Positions 29,398 to 40,158 of a stretch of 59,092 bases of DNA are shown piece after piece. The notes beneath the pieces were generated by a model. That model made no database searches. It worked only from the letters and a program-made list of their open reading frames with translations, and had not been told where the DNA came from. Source of the DNA: Moraxella catarrhalis (GTDB lineage: Bacteria > Pseudomonadota > Gammaproteobacteria > Pseudomonadales > Moraxellaceae); contig NZ_LXHE01000010.1 of assembly GCF_001656295.1 (NCBI RefSeq), positions 1-59,092 of the forward strand, read 5' to 3'. The position numbers and the translations under genes were made by a program. Positions within the stretch are counted from its first letter, which is position 1. Every line of letters starts with the position of its first letter.

Positions 29398-30717
29398 TTA
29401 ATAGATCCAGCCCAAATGTATCGCCAAATGACCAAATGCGCAAGCAAATAAAATACTCAATGCGACGCGTATGAACCAGATTAAGACCATTTGAGCGACA
29501 GACAAAGGGATTTTGGTTGCCAATACACAAGGCACCATGCCCGAAAAAAATACCACCGAAGAGACCGACACTACTGCGGTCACATAACGGGTCAAGACAT
29601 CGTTTTGAGCCAATAAAAGCGCAGGCAAAAACATCTCTGCCAGCCCAGAAGACAAGCCTTTGGCAGCGCCCATAGGATCGGACAATCCCCCCAGCCAAGT
29701 AAACGGCACCAAAGCCAAACCAAGAATGTCAAAGACGGGCGTGTACTTTTCTAATAATAACCCAAATAAGCCAATGGCAATGATGGCAGGCACGACCGCT
29801 GCAGACATTTGGATGCCATCCCAAAGATTTTGCCCCAAAACTCGATACAGCGGCGGCGCACTTTTGGCGGTCTGGACACCTGTTTGCCATGCTTGACTTA
29901 GGCGTGATTGATTAAAATCAATTTCATCAGTAATGGTTTTTTGATCATCCATATTTCTAATGGGCGGCAGCCGAGCTGTGATCGCTGTCACCAAAAAAGT
30001 AATGACCAGACACGACCAAAAATACACATTCCAAAACGGCATCAATTCCAAAGTCTTAGCGACAATCACCACAAATGCTGTCGAAACCGTCGAAAATCCA
30101 GTGGCAATGATCGCCGCTTCTTTGGCAGAGTACGCCCCTTTGAGATACACACGATCCGTAATCAAAAGACCGACAGAATAACTGCCCACAAATGACGCCA
30201 CAGCATCTATCGCCGATGATCCTGGAGTCCGCCAAATCGGTCTCATCACAGGCTGCATGATTACGCCCATCATCTCAAGTAAGCCAAAAGCAATCAAAAA
30301 GGACAGCATGAGTGCGCCAATGGGAATGATCATACCAACTGGCAACGCTAATTTTTCAAACAAAAATGGCAGCATGTCTTTGGTCATCAGCATGTCAGGC
30401 GCAGTGCCTGTCACATACATGACCGCCAAGACCAAACCCAATACCTTAAACGCACTTAAAACCACATTGGTCGCATTTGAGCGCCATGTTCCAGAAACAA
30501 ACGGCTTGGCAACGCCATAAATCATAAGTAAAAATAACAAAATGACAGCCAAGGTACGCTGCTCGTTCACCAAGTAGCCAGCCATATGATCAAAAGCAAT
30601 GGTGCGCTTGCCACCGATGGTGATCGGCACAAAAAACAGCGCAATGCCCAATAGGCTAAATCCAGTCATCTGTATGACGGCTAAGGTGTTTGACTTATAA
30701 TGGTGGTTGTTATTCAT
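29398..30717 (-). CDS. YjiH/nucleoside-recognition (Gate) family membrane protein in the hut operon
   Basis: A 439-residue polytopic protein with about ten helices and two Gate-like domains. Sequence segments such as AVASFVGSYSVGLLITDRVYLKGAYSAKEAA and GLSDPMGAAKGLSSGLAEMF are typical of the YjiH family. The start at 30717 (MNNNHHYKS) follows AAGGAAAA; longer frames are not needed. It lies between hutU and hutH, so it is likely a histidine or urocanate transporter. This is inferred from position; the family's biochemistry is poorly known. Confidence 0.8.
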   Translation of the reverse strand: MNNNHHYKSNTLAVIQMTGFSLLGIALFFVPITIGGKRTIAFDHMAGYLVNEQRTLAVILLFLLMIYGVAKPFVSGTWRSNATNVVLSAFKVLGLVLAVMYVTGTAPDMLMTKDMLPFLFEKLALPVGMIIPIGALMLSFLIAFGLLEMMGVIMQPVMRPIWRTPGSSAIDAVASFVGSYSVGLLITDRVYLKGAYSAKEAAIIATGFSTVSTAFVVIVAKTLELMPFWNVYFWSCLVITFLVTAITARLPPIRNMDDQKTITDEIDFNQSRLSQAWQTGVQTAKSAPPLYRVLGQNLWDGIQMSAAVVPAIIAIGLFGLLLEKYTPVFDILGLALVPFTWLGGLSDPMGAAKGLSSGLAEMFLPALLLAQNDVLTRYVTAVVSVSSVVFFSGMVPCVLATKIPLSVAQMVLIWFIRVALSILFACAFGHLAIHLGWIY

Positions 30718-30825
30718 TTTTTTCCTTAAAACAGACAATTCCTTTGAGCAATATTTATAGATCAAAACACATCAGGGCAAAAGGCAATCGATCGCCTTTT
30801 GCCCTGAGTTTTATTAATCCAAAGA

Positions 30826-32553
30826 TTAAGACTCTAGCATCGGCAACTTTAATCCATAATTTTTGGCAGTTTCAATGGCAAGCTCATAGCCAGCATCGGC
30901 ATGACGCATCACACCACTGCCACAGTCATTCACGAGCACATTAGCCAAGCGCGCGGCAGCTTCATCCGTACCGTCAGCGACAATCACCATGCCAGAATGC
31001 TGAGAGTAGCCCATGCCGACACCCCCGCCATGGTGCAAAGACACCCAAGTAGCACCACCTGCCACATTCAGCATACCATTTAATAAAGCCCAGTCAGACA
31101 CCGCATCCGTCCCGTCTTTCATCGATTCGGTTTCTCGGTTGGGGCTTGCCACAGAACCCGTATCTAGGTGATCTCGCCCAATGACAATCGGACCTTTTAG
31201 CTCGCCGTTTTTCACCATTTCATTAAACGCCAAGCCTGCTTTGTCTCGCTCGCCAAGACCAAGCCAGCAGATACGCGCCGGCAAACCTTGAAAATGAATG
31301 CGATCTTTTGCCATATCCAGCCAGTTATGCACATGCTGGTTATCAGGGAACAGCTCTTTGATCTTTTGGTCGGTCTTGTAAATGTCTTCTGGATCGCCAG
31401 ACAATGCAACCCAGCGAAACGGACCTTTACCTTGACAAAATAACGGACGGATATAAGCAGGGACAAAGCCAGGGAAATCAAAGGCATTTTTCACCCCTTC
31501 ATCAAAGGCGACTTGGCGAATATTATTGCCATAGTCAGTGGCAGGCACGCCCATGGCTTGTAGGTCGAGCATGGCTTGTACATGCACCGCACACGACTTG
31601 GCAGCTGCTTGGGTCAATTTTTCGTGTTGGCTTGGATCGGCTTGTGCCGCCTTCCACTCATCAACCGTCCAGCCGATTGGCAAATAGCCATTGATCAAAT
31701 CATGGGCGGATGTTTGGTCAGTGACAAAGTCAGGCTTAAAGTGCTTGTTGTCACCAGCGTTTTTGGCGCGTTTAACAATTTGTGGTAAAATTTCGGCAGC
31801 ATTGCCAAGTAAGGCAATCGATACCGCTTCGCCTTTGTCGGCATGCTCTTTGATGAGCTCATAAGCGTGGTCAAGATCACGGGCTTGCTTATCCACATAG
31901 CCTGTACGCAAGCGAAAATCAATGCTGGATTGCTGGCATTCGATATTCAGTGACACAGCCCCTGCAAAGGTCGCCGCCAGTGGCTGAGCGCCGCCCATAC
32001 CACCAAGCCCTGCAGTCAAAATCCAGCGACCCTTCCAATTATCAGTGCTTTTATCTTGACCATGACCAAAATGCTGTCGTCCTGCTTCAGCAAAGGTCTC
32101 ATAAGTGCCCTGCACAATCCCTTGTGTGCCAATATAAATCCAACTGCCTGCGGTCATCTGTCCATACATAAACAAATCTTTGCGGTCAAGCTCATTAAAA
32201 TGCTCCCACGTCGCCCAACGTGGGACAAGGTTTGAGTTGGCGATGAGTACACGCGGCGCATTCGCATGCGTATTAAACACGCCCACAGGTTTGCCAGATT
32301 GGATCAGCAAGGTTTGGTTATCTTCAAGTTCGGTGAGTGTCTCCAAGATTTTGTCATAACACTCCCAGTTGCGTGCAGCACGTCCAATGCCACCATACAC
32401 CACAAGGCTCTGGGGATTTTCGGCAACATCAGGATGTAGGTTGTTTTGGATCATGCGATATGGCGCTTCGGTCAGCCAGCTTTTGCAAGTCAAGCTTGTG
32501 CCTGTGGGTGCTTGGATGACACGGCTGGTGTCAGTGCGAGTGAATTTGGTCAT
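30826..32553 (-). CDS. hutU: Urocanate hydratase
   Basis: Second enzyme of histidine degradation: adds water to urocanate to form imidazolonepropionate using tightly bound NAD+. About 575 residues, slightly longer than the common 556. [15 protein letters not shown] and [15 protein letters not shown] near the NAD site are conserved, as is the C-terminal [18 protein letters not shown]. It is first in the operon, so the sequence at 32554-32668 should hold the hut promoter. Confidence 0.96.
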   Translation of the reverse strand: MTKFTRTDTSRVIQAPTGTSLTCKSWLTEAPYRMIQNNLHPDVAENPQSLVVYGGIGRAARNWECYDKILETLTELEDNQTLLIQSGKPVGVFNTHANAPRVLIANSNLVPRWATWEHFNELDRKDLFMYGQMTAGSWIYIGTQGIVQGTYETFAEAGRQHFGHGQDKSTDNWKGRWILTAGLGGMGGAQPLAATFAGAVSLNIECQQSSIDFRLRTGYVDKQARDLDHAYELIKEHADKGEAVSIALLGNAAEILPQIVKRAKNAGDNKHFKPDFVTDQTSAHDLINGYLPIGWTVDEWKAAQADPSQHEKLTQAAAKSCAVHVQAMLDLQAMGVPATDYGNNIRQVAFDEGVKNAFDFPGFVPAYIRPLFCQGKGPFRWVALSGDPEDIYKTDQKIKELFPDNQHVHNWLDMAKDRIHFQGLPARICWLGLGERDKAGLAFNEMVKNGELKGPIVIGRDHLDTGSVASPNRETESMKDGTDAVSDWALLNGMLNVAGGATWVSLHHGGGVGMGYSQHSGMVIVADGTDEAAARLANVLVNDCGSGVMRHADAGYELAIETAKNYGLKLPMLES

Positions 32554-32599
32554 AATAATATCCTTTTTAATAGAATTTAACTTGATAAAAATGTTAATA

Positions 32600-32643
32600 A
32601 GTTGTATATACTAATAATAGCAAATAATAGTTGTCTATGCAAA
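32600..32643 (-). promoter_or_regulatory. Two HutC-operator-like repeats before hutU
   Basis: TTGTATATACTA (32602-32613) and TTGTCTATGCAA (32631-32642), read on the plus strand, are imperfect inverted repeats resembling GntR/HutC sites (TTGTATA-TACAA). Centres are 29 bases apart, about three helical turns. No hutC gene is in the window, so the regulator is inferred to lie elsewhere. Confidence 0.4.
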
Positions 32644-32663
32644 TTATTTTTTAAATTTTAAAC

Positions 32664-32701
32664 GCAAAAAAATACCGTCATCATCAGATAACGGTATTTT
32701 G
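32664..32701 (-). terminator. Intrinsic terminator of acnB
   Basis: AAAATACCGT/ACGGTATTTT stem around a 12-base loop, with T residues following on the minus strand, 16 bases past the acnB stop. Confidence 0.8.
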
Positions 32702-32716
32702 GATGGTTATGATATC

Positions 32717-35341
32717 TTAGCTAAGCTGAGCGACGTCGATTTTGTCAGCTTTACCAGTATAGTCAGCCATCTGATCAAAGTTCAGATAGTTATATACCTC
32801 TGCTTGCATGTTATCAAGCTTGCCTGCATATTTTTGATATTCTTCAACTGTTGGCAGTTTGCCGATAACCGCTGCTACAGACGCAAGCTCTGCAGACGCC
32901 AAGTAAACGTTAGCGCCTTGACCCAAGCGGTTCGGGAAGTTACGTGTCGAAGTTGAAACCGCTGTTGAGTTAGGAGCGATACGCGCTTGGTTACCCATAC
33001 ATAGCGAGCAGCCTGGCATTTCTGTACGTGCACCGGCTTGCGCATAGGTATTATAGTAACCTTCATCCATCAACTGGCGCTCATCCATCTTGGTAGGTGG
33101 CGCAATCCACATACGAGTCGTCAAGCTGCCTGCTGGTACTTCTGATAGAAGCTTACCTGCAGCACGGAAGTGACCGATGTTAGTCATACATGAGCCGATG
33201 AATACTTCATCAACCTTATCGCCTGCCACTTCAGACAATAGCTTAGCATCATCTGGGTCATTTGGGCAGCACAAGATCGGCTCTTTGATTTCAGATAGAT
33301 CGATCTCGTAAACTTTGGCGTATTCAGCATCTGGATCAGCTTTCATCAGGCTTGGATTGTCAAGCCATTTTTGCATGTTTTCAGCGCGGCGAGACAAGGT
33401 ACGCGCATCACCATAGCCTTCAGCGATCATCCACTTGAGCATAACAATGTTCGAGCGCAAGTATTCAGCGACTTTTTCTTCTGATACCGTGATGGCACAG
33501 CCTGCAGCCGAACGTTCAGCCGACGCATCAGACAGCTCAAATGCTTGCTCAACAGTCAGATCATTTTCCATTTCGGTCAGATCGATCTCAAGGATACGAC
33601 CTGAGAAAATGTTTTTCTTACCTTTTTTCTCAACCGTTAGATCGCCTTCTTGGATGGCATAGTAAGGAATGGCATGAACCAGATCACGCAAGGTGATGCC
33701 AGGCTGCATTTTGCCTTTGAACTTAACCAAGACAGACTCTGGCATATCCAATGGCATCACACCTGTTGCTGCCGCAAAGGCAACCAAGCCTGAGCCCGCT
33801 GGGAATGAGATACCGATCGGGAAACGAGTATGAGAGTCACCGCCAGTACCCACAGTATCAGGCAGTAGCATACGGTTTAGCCATGAGTGGATGACGCCGT
33901 CACCTGGACGCAAGCTCACACCACCACGATTCATAATAAAGTCAGGCAAGGTATGATGCGTGACAACATCAATCGGCTTAGGATAAGCAGCGGTATGACA
34001 GAAAGACTGCATCACTAGGTCTGCTAAGAAGCCCAAGCAAGCCAAATCTTTCAGCTCATCACGAGTCATTGGACCTGTGGTATCCTGCGAGCCAACTGTC
34101 GTCATCTTAGGTTCACAATATGTGCCTGGGCGGATACCTTGACCTTCTGGCAAACCGCAAGCACGACCGACCATTTTTTGTGCCAAAGTAAAGCCTTTAC
34201 CTGTATCAGCAGGTTGATCTGGGGTGCGGAACAAGGTAGATGGCTCTAGACCCAATGATTCACGAGCTTTGGTCGTCAAGCTGCGACCGATAATTAGGTT
34301 AATACGACCACCAGCACGCACTTCATCTAGCAGCACAGGCGTTTTAAGTGGTGATTCAGCGATTTGCTGACCGTCTTTAAAAGCAGTCACAACAGCAGTT
34401 TCGTGATTGATTTTCAGGGTAACTTCATCACCCATGTTCATCTCAGTAACATCAATCTCAACAGGCAGCGCACCCGCATCTTCCATGGTATTAAAGAAAA
34501 TTGGTGCAATTTTTCCGCCTAAGCACACGCCGCCATCTTTTTTGTTTGGAATGTGAGGGATTTCATCACCAAAGAACCATAGCACCGAGTTGGTTGCAGA
34601 TTTACGGCTTGAGCCTGTACCCACAACATCACCCACATACGCCACAGGATTGCCTTTAGCGATCAAGTCTTTGATCTGGGTAAGCGGACCTACAACACCT
34701 GGCTGCTCAGGCTCAATGCCATCACGCTCATTTTTTAGCATGGCGTTGGCGTGCAATGGAATGTCAGGACGGCTCCAAGCATCTTGTGCAGGTGATAGAT
34801 CGTCAGTGTTGGTTTCGCCAGTCACTTTAAATACAGTGATGGTGATTTCTTCTGGTACTTCAGGACGGCTAGTGAACCACTCCGCCTCTGCCCATGATTC
34901 TAGCACAGCTTTGGCGTTGGCATTACCTGCTTTGGCTTTTTCTTCGACATCATGGAAAGCATCAAAAACCAACAAGGTTTTTTTGAGTGCTTCAGCTGCC
35001 AAGCCAGCCAACTCTTCATTATCAAGCAATTCTACCAGTGGCGCAACATTATAACCACCCAACATGGTGCCCAATAGATATACGGCACGCTCTTTTGAGA
35101 TCAGAGGAGAGGTAGTCTCACCTTTTGCAATGGCAGATAAAAACGCAGCTTTGACATAAGCGGCTTGGTCAACGCCTGCTGGAACGCGATTTTCAAGCAA
35201 GTCCACCAAATAATCTTCTTCGCCTGCTGGTGGATTTTTTAGCAGCTCAACCAAATCGGCAGTTTGTACATCAGTCAATGGCTGTGGTGGCACGCCTAAT
35301 GCTGCACGCTCTTCAACATGAGCTCTATATTGTTCTAACAT
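32717..35341 (-). CDS. acnB: Aconitate hydratase B
   Basis: An 874-residue TCA-cycle enzyme interconverting citrate and isocitrate, AcnB class with the N-terminal HEAT-like domain. The [4Fe-4S] cysteines lie in [13 protein letters not shown] and [12 protein letters not shown]; the swivel domain shows [15 protein letters not shown] near 240. [11 protein letters not shown] is the conserved substrate segment. Length matches E. coli AcnB (865). GAGGATATGCT forms the ribosome site. It is a single gene with a terminator, unrelated to the hut operon. Confidence 0.95.
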   Translation of the reverse strand: MLEQYRAHVEERAALGVPPQPLTDVQTADLVELLKNPPAGEEDYLVDLLENRVPAGVDQAAYVKAAFLSAIAKGETTSPLISKERAVYLLGTMLGGYNVAPLVELLDNEELAGLAAEALKKTLLVFDAFHDVEEKAKAGNANAKAVLESWAEAEWFTSRPEVPEEITITVFKVTGETNTDDLSPAQDAWSRPDIPLHANAMLKNERDGIEPEQPGVVGPLTQIKDLIAKGNPVAYVGDVVGTGSSRKSATNSVLWFFGDEIPHIPNKKDGGVCLGGKIAPIFFNTMEDAGALPVEIDVTEMNMGDEVTLKINHETAVVTAFKDGQQIAESPLKTPVLLDEVRAGGRINLIIGRSLTTKARESLGLEPSTLFRTPDQPADTGKGFTLAQKMVGRACGLPEGQGIRPGTYCEPKMTTVGSQDTTGPMTRDELKDLACLGFLADLVMQSFCHTAAYPKPIDVVTHHTLPDFIMNRGGVSLRPGDGVIHSWLNRMLLPDTVGTGGDSHTRFPIGISFPAGSGLVAFAAATGVMPLDMPESVLVKFKGKMQPGITLRDLVHAIPYYAIQEGDLTVEKKGKKNIFSGRILEIDLTEMENDLTVEQAFELSDASAERSAAGCAITVSEEKVAEYLRSNIVMLKWMIAEGYGDARTLSRRAENMQKWLDNPSLMKADPDAEYAKVYEIDLSEIKEPILCCPNDPDDAKLLSEVAGDKVDEVFIGSCMTNIGHFRAAGKLLSEVPAGSLTTRMWIAPPTKMDERQLMDEGYYNTYAQAGARTEMPGCSLCMGNQARIAPNSTAVSTSTRNFPNRLGQGANVYLASAELASVAAVIGKLPTVEEYQKYAGKLDNMQAEVYNYLNFDQMADYTGKADKIDVAQLS

Positions 35342-35753
35342 AGCATATCCTCTTTTAAACTAAACGATCTTAATCGGTGCTTGTAAGTCAATGACCGTTC
35401 ATTATACTTACAAGTGCCTAAAGATAACCTTACTTGTTTTTGAACATAAACAAGTGTTACTTTTCCACTTATAATAATAGCCCAAAACCGCGATAATTAC
35501 AAAATATATCCCAAGATAATCGATATTTATTTAAAAAATATCCCATTAAATTAATAAATATGTCTAAACACCTGATACAGTATTGTAAATTTGATGGATG
35601 ATGTATCCTTAGGCGATACCATATTACTCTTAAACTGATGATGCGGCTTGCAATATCATATTGATGACCAAGTAGTTCATTTTCAATAATTTTTTATTGT
35701 ATATTGATAAATGGTATGGCAAAATGAGCACTTTTAATTTTTTGGATAAGTTT
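35342..35753. other. 412-base gene-free region between acnB and the pilin gene
   Basis: An AT-rich divergent promoter region. I see no clear -24/-12 RpoN promoter for the pilin gene and no open frame with coding character. TTGTATATT near 35696 is a possible -10 for the pilin gene. Confidence 0.35.
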
Positions 35754-36176
35754 ATGAAGGCACAGCAAGGGTTTACCCTAATAGAGCTGATGATTGTGGT
35801 ATTGATTATTGGCGTTTTAGCGATGTTTGCCATACCTCAATATCAAAAGCACACCATTACCGCTCAAGTTAATCGTGTGATGATGGAAACCAGTCAGCTA
35901 CGCACTGCTGTTGAAATGTGCTTGCTTCAAGGTCTCAACGCTGAAAATTGTAAAGCAGATACAATAAATAGTGACTTGATGCAAGGCAACAAGCCAACTG
36001 TTACTTTACCAAATAATGAAGGCAATACTAAAAGCACCATTAAAGCTGTTTTTGGCGGTAATGCCGCCAGTGCCCTACATAATAAACAATTAACCTGGAA
36101 GCATACTTCCAAAGATGGATGGAAATGTGAAACCGATGTAGATGATGATTTTAGACCAAAAGGCTGCAGCAAATAA
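35754..36176 (+). CDS. Type IV pilin (lone pilin gene)
   Basis: A 140-residue prepilin. The leader MKAQQG is followed by mature FTLIELMIVV with Glu5, the PilD recognition and N-methylation pattern, then a long hydrophobic alpha-helix. Four cysteines are present: two in EMCLLQGLNAENC, two flanking the C-terminal loop in WKCETDVDDDFRPKGC, so two disulfides are likely. It could be a major pilin, a minor pilin, or a DNA-uptake pilin of ComP type; the sequence alone does not decide. The start at 35754 gives a six-residue leader; 35724 is an alternative with a 16-residue leader. No other pilus gene is in the window. A terminator follows. Confidence 0.87.
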   Translation: MKAQQGFTLIELMIVVLIIGVLAMFAIPQYQKHTITAQVNRVMMETSQLRTAVEMCLLQGLNAENCKADTINSDLMQGNKPTVTLPNNEGNTKSTIKAVFGGNAASALHNKQLTWKHTSKDGWKCETDVDDDFRPKGCSK

Positions 36177-36225
36177 AGCGTGACGCCATCCGAATGCACT
36201 CTAGAAATTAAATAAGACAATAAAT

Positions 36226-36257
36226 AAAAATCCCCAAGCCTGAACTTGGGGATTTTT
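36226..36257. terminator. Bidirectional terminator between pilin gene and rplS
   Basis: Stem AAAAATCCCCAAG / CTTGGGGATTTTT, 13 bp, 6-base loop, between convergent genes. Confidence 0.88.
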
Positions 36258-36276
36258 GGACATGGTAGAGAGCAGA

Positions 36277-36648
36277 TTATTCTGCGCCTTTACGCGCACC
36301 CAATTTTTCTTTGATACGCGCAGATTTACCTGAACGCTCACGCAAGTAGTACAATTTGGCACGGCGAACATCACCACGACGCTTCACTTCGATGCTAGCG
36401 ATCAATGGTGAATGTAGTTGGAATGCACGCTCAACACCAACACCGCTTGAGATTTTGCGAACGGTGAATGCAGAGTTTAGACCGCGATTACGCTTAGCGA
36501 TGACAACGCCTTCAAAAGCCTGTAAACGCTCACGATCGCCTTCACGAACCTTCACTTGAACAACAACAGTGTCGCCTGGTGCGAAAGCTGGGTGGTTTCT
36601 TAGTTGTGCATTTTCAACAACTTGTACTAAAGGATGTTTGTTACTCAC
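36277..36648 (-). CDS. rplS: 50S ribosomal protein L19
   Basis: L19 (123 residues) at the 30S-50S interface. The conserved N terminus [11 protein letters not shown] begins with a GTG at 36648, placed 8 bases after AGGAG; the longer frame to 36711 is not used. [23 protein letters not shown] and [17 protein letters not shown] are typical. Last gene in the rpsP-rimM-trmD-rplS operon, 135 bases after trmD. Confidence 0.95.
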   Translation of the reverse strand: MSNKHPLVQVVENAQLRNHPAFAPGDTVVVQVKVREGDRERLQAFEGVVIAKRNRGLNSAFTVRKISSGVGVERAFQLHSPLIASIEVKRRGDVRRAKLYYLRERSGKSARIKEKLGARKGAE

Positions 36649-36783
36649 AAGATTTCTCCTGATAATCATGGCAGAGGCTAAAACTTTCTTGCAAAACACA
36701 AAGTTAAGCAATGGTTAAAAAGTCGCATACCATCGTTAATAAAGCGGCATCACGCACGCTACATCTGAACCATACAGATTTAA

Positions 36784-37536
36784 TTAATCTTCCAAGTCTT
36801 TTAGCCACTTGGCTTGCTGTTTATTGGGTTGAAAGTCTTCCCAAAGCTCTGGGCGACGTGCCTTGGTACGCTTAACTTGTTCTAAAAAACGCCATTTGGC
36901 AATATTGGCATGATGCCCAGAAAGTAAGACAGATGGCACCGCTTCGCCATGAAACTCAAGTGGCTTGGTATAGTGCGGACAATCCAAAAGCCCATCAACA
37001 AACGAATCTTGCTCGGCGGACAGATCATCACCCATGACCTTAGGTAATCGACGAATCACGCTGTCCATCAAGACCATGGCAGGCAGCTCACCGCCCGTCA
37101 GCACATAGTCGCCAATGGAGATTTCTTTGTCCACATAGCGCGTAATGAGCCGCTCATCAATCCCTTCATACCGACCGCATAATAATATCATGCCATCCAA
37201 ACTTGGCATGCTAGCCACCAAAGGCTCGCTCAAAGTCTCTCCTTGCGGTGAGAGATATACCACAGGGCATTGACCATTGTGGATGTCACAGCCTGCCTGC
37301 TTAGCCAAATCTTGAGCATGTATGATCGCTTTTTCAAGTGGCTCTGCCATCATGACCATACCAGGACCACCTCCAAATGGGCGTTCGTCAATCCGACGGT
37401 AATTATCGGTGGTAAAATCCCTTGGGTTAATCACGTGGATAACCACTTGTTCATTTTTGACCGCGCGGCCTACCACGCCAAAGTCTTTGATGGCGCTAAA
37501 CATCTCTGGCAGAATACTGATCACCGCAAAAAACAC
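36784..37536 (-). CDS. trmD: tRNA (guanosine(37)-N1)-methyltransferase
   Basis: A SPOUT methyltransferase making m1G37 in tRNAs reading CNN codons. 250 residues. SAM-binding knot segments are [14 protein letters not shown] and [31 protein letters not shown] lies near 55-70. A GTG at 37536 gives the normal N terminus [12 protein letters not shown] with GGTGG five bases upstream; the GTG at 37545 has no room for a ribosome site. Confidence 0.94.
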   Translation of the reverse strand: MFFAVISILPEMFSAIKDFGVVGRAVKNEQVVIHVINPRDFTTDNYRRIDERPFGGGPGMVMMAEPLEKAIIHAQDLAKQAGCDIHNGQCPVVYLSPQGETLSEPLVASMPSLDGMILLCGRYEGIDERLITRYVDKEISIGDYVLTGGELPAMVLMDSVIRRLPKVMGDDLSAEQDSFVDGLLDCPHYTKPLEFHGEAVPSVLLSGHHANIAKWRFLEQVKRTKARRPELWEDFQPNKQQAKWLKDLED

Positions 37537-37597
37537 AGCAGCCACCCCAAATGCTTATGAGTTTCAATCCCTAAAAAGGATTAAAAATGACAAATAA

Positions 37598-38155
37598 TTA
37601 ATAATCAGATCCCCAAGCGACAAGCATGGTTTTATTAGGCAGATCAACCGAGAGCACCACATCGCTATGCCAAGGAATCAAGCGTGCCTCATCATCAATA
37701 CTTTGAGGGGTTGGCTTTAGCGAGATAATTTCGTGCGCACCCGTCTCAAACATCTCTTTGATGATGCCAAGATTTTCACCTTGTTCATTAATGACGGTAA
37801 GCCCGATCAAATCTGACCAATAATATTCATCATCGGCAAGCTTAGGAAAGCTGTCTTTAGAAACCCAAATGGTTGTACCATTCATGGTTTCAGCGACATT
37901 ACGATCAGCAATCTCAAGAAAACAAGCCACCAGCCCTTGACCTTGCACACGCCAATCTTTCACGGTGATCGGCTTAAAGCCTGTGGCAGTTTTCATCCAC
38001 CAAGGCTGCATCTCAAAGATACTGTCTCTTTCATCCGTCTCACTAAAAACCCAAAGCCAACCTTTGATGCCATAAGGTTTTTTTAAGGTGGCAATCTTAA
38101 CCAGTTCTGAAGCCTCAGGGGCAACGGTTTTAGAAGAGTTTGCTTTTATAGTCAA
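37598..38155 (-). CDS. rimM: 16S rRNA processing protein RimM
   Basis: A ribosome maturation factor (185 residues) needed for 30S head assembly, binding S19. KIATLKKPYGIKGWLWV is the N-terminal RimM domain, and the PRC-barrel part ends in DLPNKTMLVAWGSDY. The first in-frame start is TTG at 38155, only four codons downstream of an in-frame stop; no ATG precedes the domain. An unusual TTG start is therefore likely. It is 91 bases after rpsP across a hairpin. Confidence 0.92.
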   Translation of the reverse strand: MTIKANSSKTVAPEASELVKIATLKKPYGIKGWLWVFSETDERDSIFEMQPWWMKTATGFKPITVKDWRVQGQGLVACFLEIADRNVAETMNGTTIWVSKDSFPKLADDEYYWSDLIGLTVINEQGENLGIIKEMFETGAHEIISLKPTPQSIDDEARLIPWHSDVVLSVDLPNKTMLVAWGSDY

Positions 38156-38201
38156 GGTGGTGATCGCTTACTGTAAAATCGTGATAAATAAATAACACAA
38201 A

Positions 38202-38231
38202 ACGGTTTACGCTCCCATGAACGCAAACCGT
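38202..38231 (-). terminator. Hairpin between rpsP and rimM
   Basis: On the minus strand ACGGTTTGCG and CGTAAACCGT form a 10-bp stem with one mismatch and a TTTTG run after it. It may act as a partial terminator or mRNA-stability element that lowers rimM relative to rpsP. Confidence 0.55.
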
Positions 38232-38246
38232 AAGATCAAAGCGCGA

Positions 38247-38495
38247 TTAAGCTACTTTGTTCAATGCTTTAACAATTGAAGCAACACGCTCTGTTGGCTG
38301 TGCACCTTTGGCAATCCAAGCATTATAAGCTTCTAAATCAATGCGGGTTTCAACTTCTTGACCTCGTGCCATTGGGTTAAAAAAGCCGATTTTCTCGATA
38401 AAACGACCATCACGAGATGCACGCTTATCAGCAACAACAACTTGATAAAATGGACGCTTTTTTGAACCGCCACGAGCTAGACGAATAACTACCAT
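38247..38495 (-). CDS. rpsP: 30S ribosomal protein S16
   Basis: 82 residues, starting [23 protein letters not shown], a universal S16 N terminus. First gene of the rpsP-rimM-trmD-rplS operon. An AGAGAG ribosome site precedes it. Confidence 0.96.
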   Translation of the reverse strand: MVVIRLARGGSKKRPFYQVVVADKRASRDGRFIEKIGFFNPMARGQEVETRIDLEAYNAWIAKGAQPTERVASIVKALNKVA

Positions 38496-38727
38496 GATAA
38501 CTCTCTTTTATAAAATAAAAATCTAAAAATCATTTGCAAGAATTAGAGCATGGTACAGATTCGATATTAATGAGGATGAGCCGTTCGAACCTGAACCACT
38601 AAAAGATTAATTATAACAAGAAATTACTCAAGTTAAAAGCAAAAAATGAATTTTTATCAAAATTTGCTTAAAAAGCTCGGTTTAAGCTGTGTTAAAATAC
38701 GCTTGGGCAAATCATAGGCAGTTAGTC

Positions 38728-40158
38728 ATGAATAAAAACACGAATAAAAAATTTCGAATTTTTTTAGCAAAAATTAATTATAAACTGTATTCAAATACAC
38801 TGCAAACATTGCTCATGGTATGCTTTATTGTCTTGGTTAGCGTTGCATTATCCATATCATTATTTTGGAGAAGCCTTTATTTGCCTGAGCTTAAAAACCA
38901 TGCCAGTTATTTATCCACTGAAATTAAACTACTAACCTCAGTGGGCGATGAATGGCATGATAATCCTGAATTTATGCAATGGCTAACAGATAATACGCAC
39001 ATTGAAATCATCACCAACCCCCAAGATTTTCCAAGCGTCACCGATAAACCTGTGGTTGTTTATCTTACCCAAATTATGGCAGAAGAAATATCGCAATCAC
39101 TTGGTCGTGAGGTGGAAGTGTATTTTAAATTCAAACCCACCCCCAAACTTTGGATTCATGACAGCGCCCATCCTGATATCTGGATTCGTGAGCCGATGAT
39201 GTATTATTCACAGTACAGCACAGGCGTTATTTACGGATTTTTATTTGGCTTGCCACTACTGACTATTATGACTATTTTAGTTTTGGTACGAGGACTAAAC
39301 CGTCCTTTAAAAAAATTAGAGCGTGCTGCAAACAATTATATCCTTCATGGTCACGCAACCACCTTACCTACCCAAACAGGACCCAATGAAATTCGCAAAG
39401 CCAATACAGCATTTAATCGGCTCTTTACAACACTCAATCAAGCTCAAAAAGAACGCACTATTATGCTTGCAGGTATCAGTCATGATTTGCGAACACCTTT
39501 AACTCGTATGCGGTTGACCGCCGAGATGCTACCTGATGAATTTTTCCGTGAGGGTTTGGTCTATGACATTGAAGATATGGATGCCATTTTAGAACAATTC
39601 ATCTCTTTTATGAAAGATGGTTCTGATGAGCCTGTCAAACCAACCAATTTGGATGCCATATTCAAAGAAATTATGGTTCAGTTTGATGGCGTGAGATTTT
39701 TATATGAGTCTACAGTGGCTCAGTCGGTTCCTGTCAGACCCTTGTCAATCAAGCGACTTATTGTCAATTTGGTCAATAACGCCATTCGCTATGGGGAGCA
39801 ACCAATACATTTGATCGCAACAATCACACCCCCAGCTCAAAACATACAAAATGATCATATCTTTGATCACTACCCGACGCTGATTTTATGCGTCAAAGAT
39901 GAAGGCGAGGGTGTGGCAGAAGATCAGCTTGAGCGGATCATGCAGCCGTTTGAGCGCGGTGAGTCTGCTCGTACCACACAAGGTAGCGGTCTGGGCTTGG
40001 CGATTGTCAGCCGTATTGCCCATCTTCATCAAGGCGTGGTTGAGGCCATCAATCATCCCAATGGCGGACTACAAGTTTGCGTCAAAATCCCTTTGATAAC
40101 CCAAATTAATGATACGCCAAATGATGATTTTGACACTACGCCAATCAATCCAACGTAG
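38728..40158 (+). CDS. EnvZ-like sensor histidine kinase
   Basis: A 476-residue inner-membrane kinase. A first transmembrane helix near residues 20-42, a periplasmic domain of about 120 residues (with a pattern like DFPSVTDKPVVV), a second helix near 165-185, HAMP-like region, the H-box GISHDLRTPLTRMRL with the phosphorylated histidine, N-box NLVNNAIRYG and G-boxes DEGEGV and GSGLGLAIV. The H-box is close to EnvZ. No ompR lies next to it, unlike most relatives, so its regulator is inferred to be elsewhere. Start at 38728 (MNKNTNKKF). Its last 14 bases overlap the rstB gene end on the other strand. Confidence 0.83.
   Translation: MNKNTNKKFRIFLAKINYKLYSNTLQTLLMVCFIVLVSVALSISLFWRSLYLPELKNHASYLSTEIKLLTSVGDEWHDNPEFMQWLTDNTHIEIITNPQDFPSVTDKPVVVYLTQIMAEEISQSLGREVEVYFKFKPTPKLWIHDSAHPDIWIREPMMYYSQYSTGVIYGFLFGLPLLTIMTILVLVRGLNRPLKKLERAANNYILHGHATTLPTQTGPNEIRKANTAFNRLFTTLNQAQKERTIMLAGISHDLRTPLTRMRLTAEMLPDEFFREGLVYDIEDMDAILEQFISFMKDGSDEPVKPTNLDAIFKEIMVQFDGVRFLYESTVAQSVPVRPLSIKRLIVNLVNNAIRYGEQPIHLIATITPPAQNIQNDHIFDHYPTLILCVKDEGEGVAEDQLERIMQPFERGESARTTQGSGLGLAIVSRIAHLHQGVVEAINHPNGGLQVCVKIPLITQINDTPNDDFDTTPINPT

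Noticed and set aside
35640-35753. RpoN (-24/-12) promoter for the pilin gene
   Set aside because: TTGC occurs but no GG lies ten bases before GC at a suitable position.
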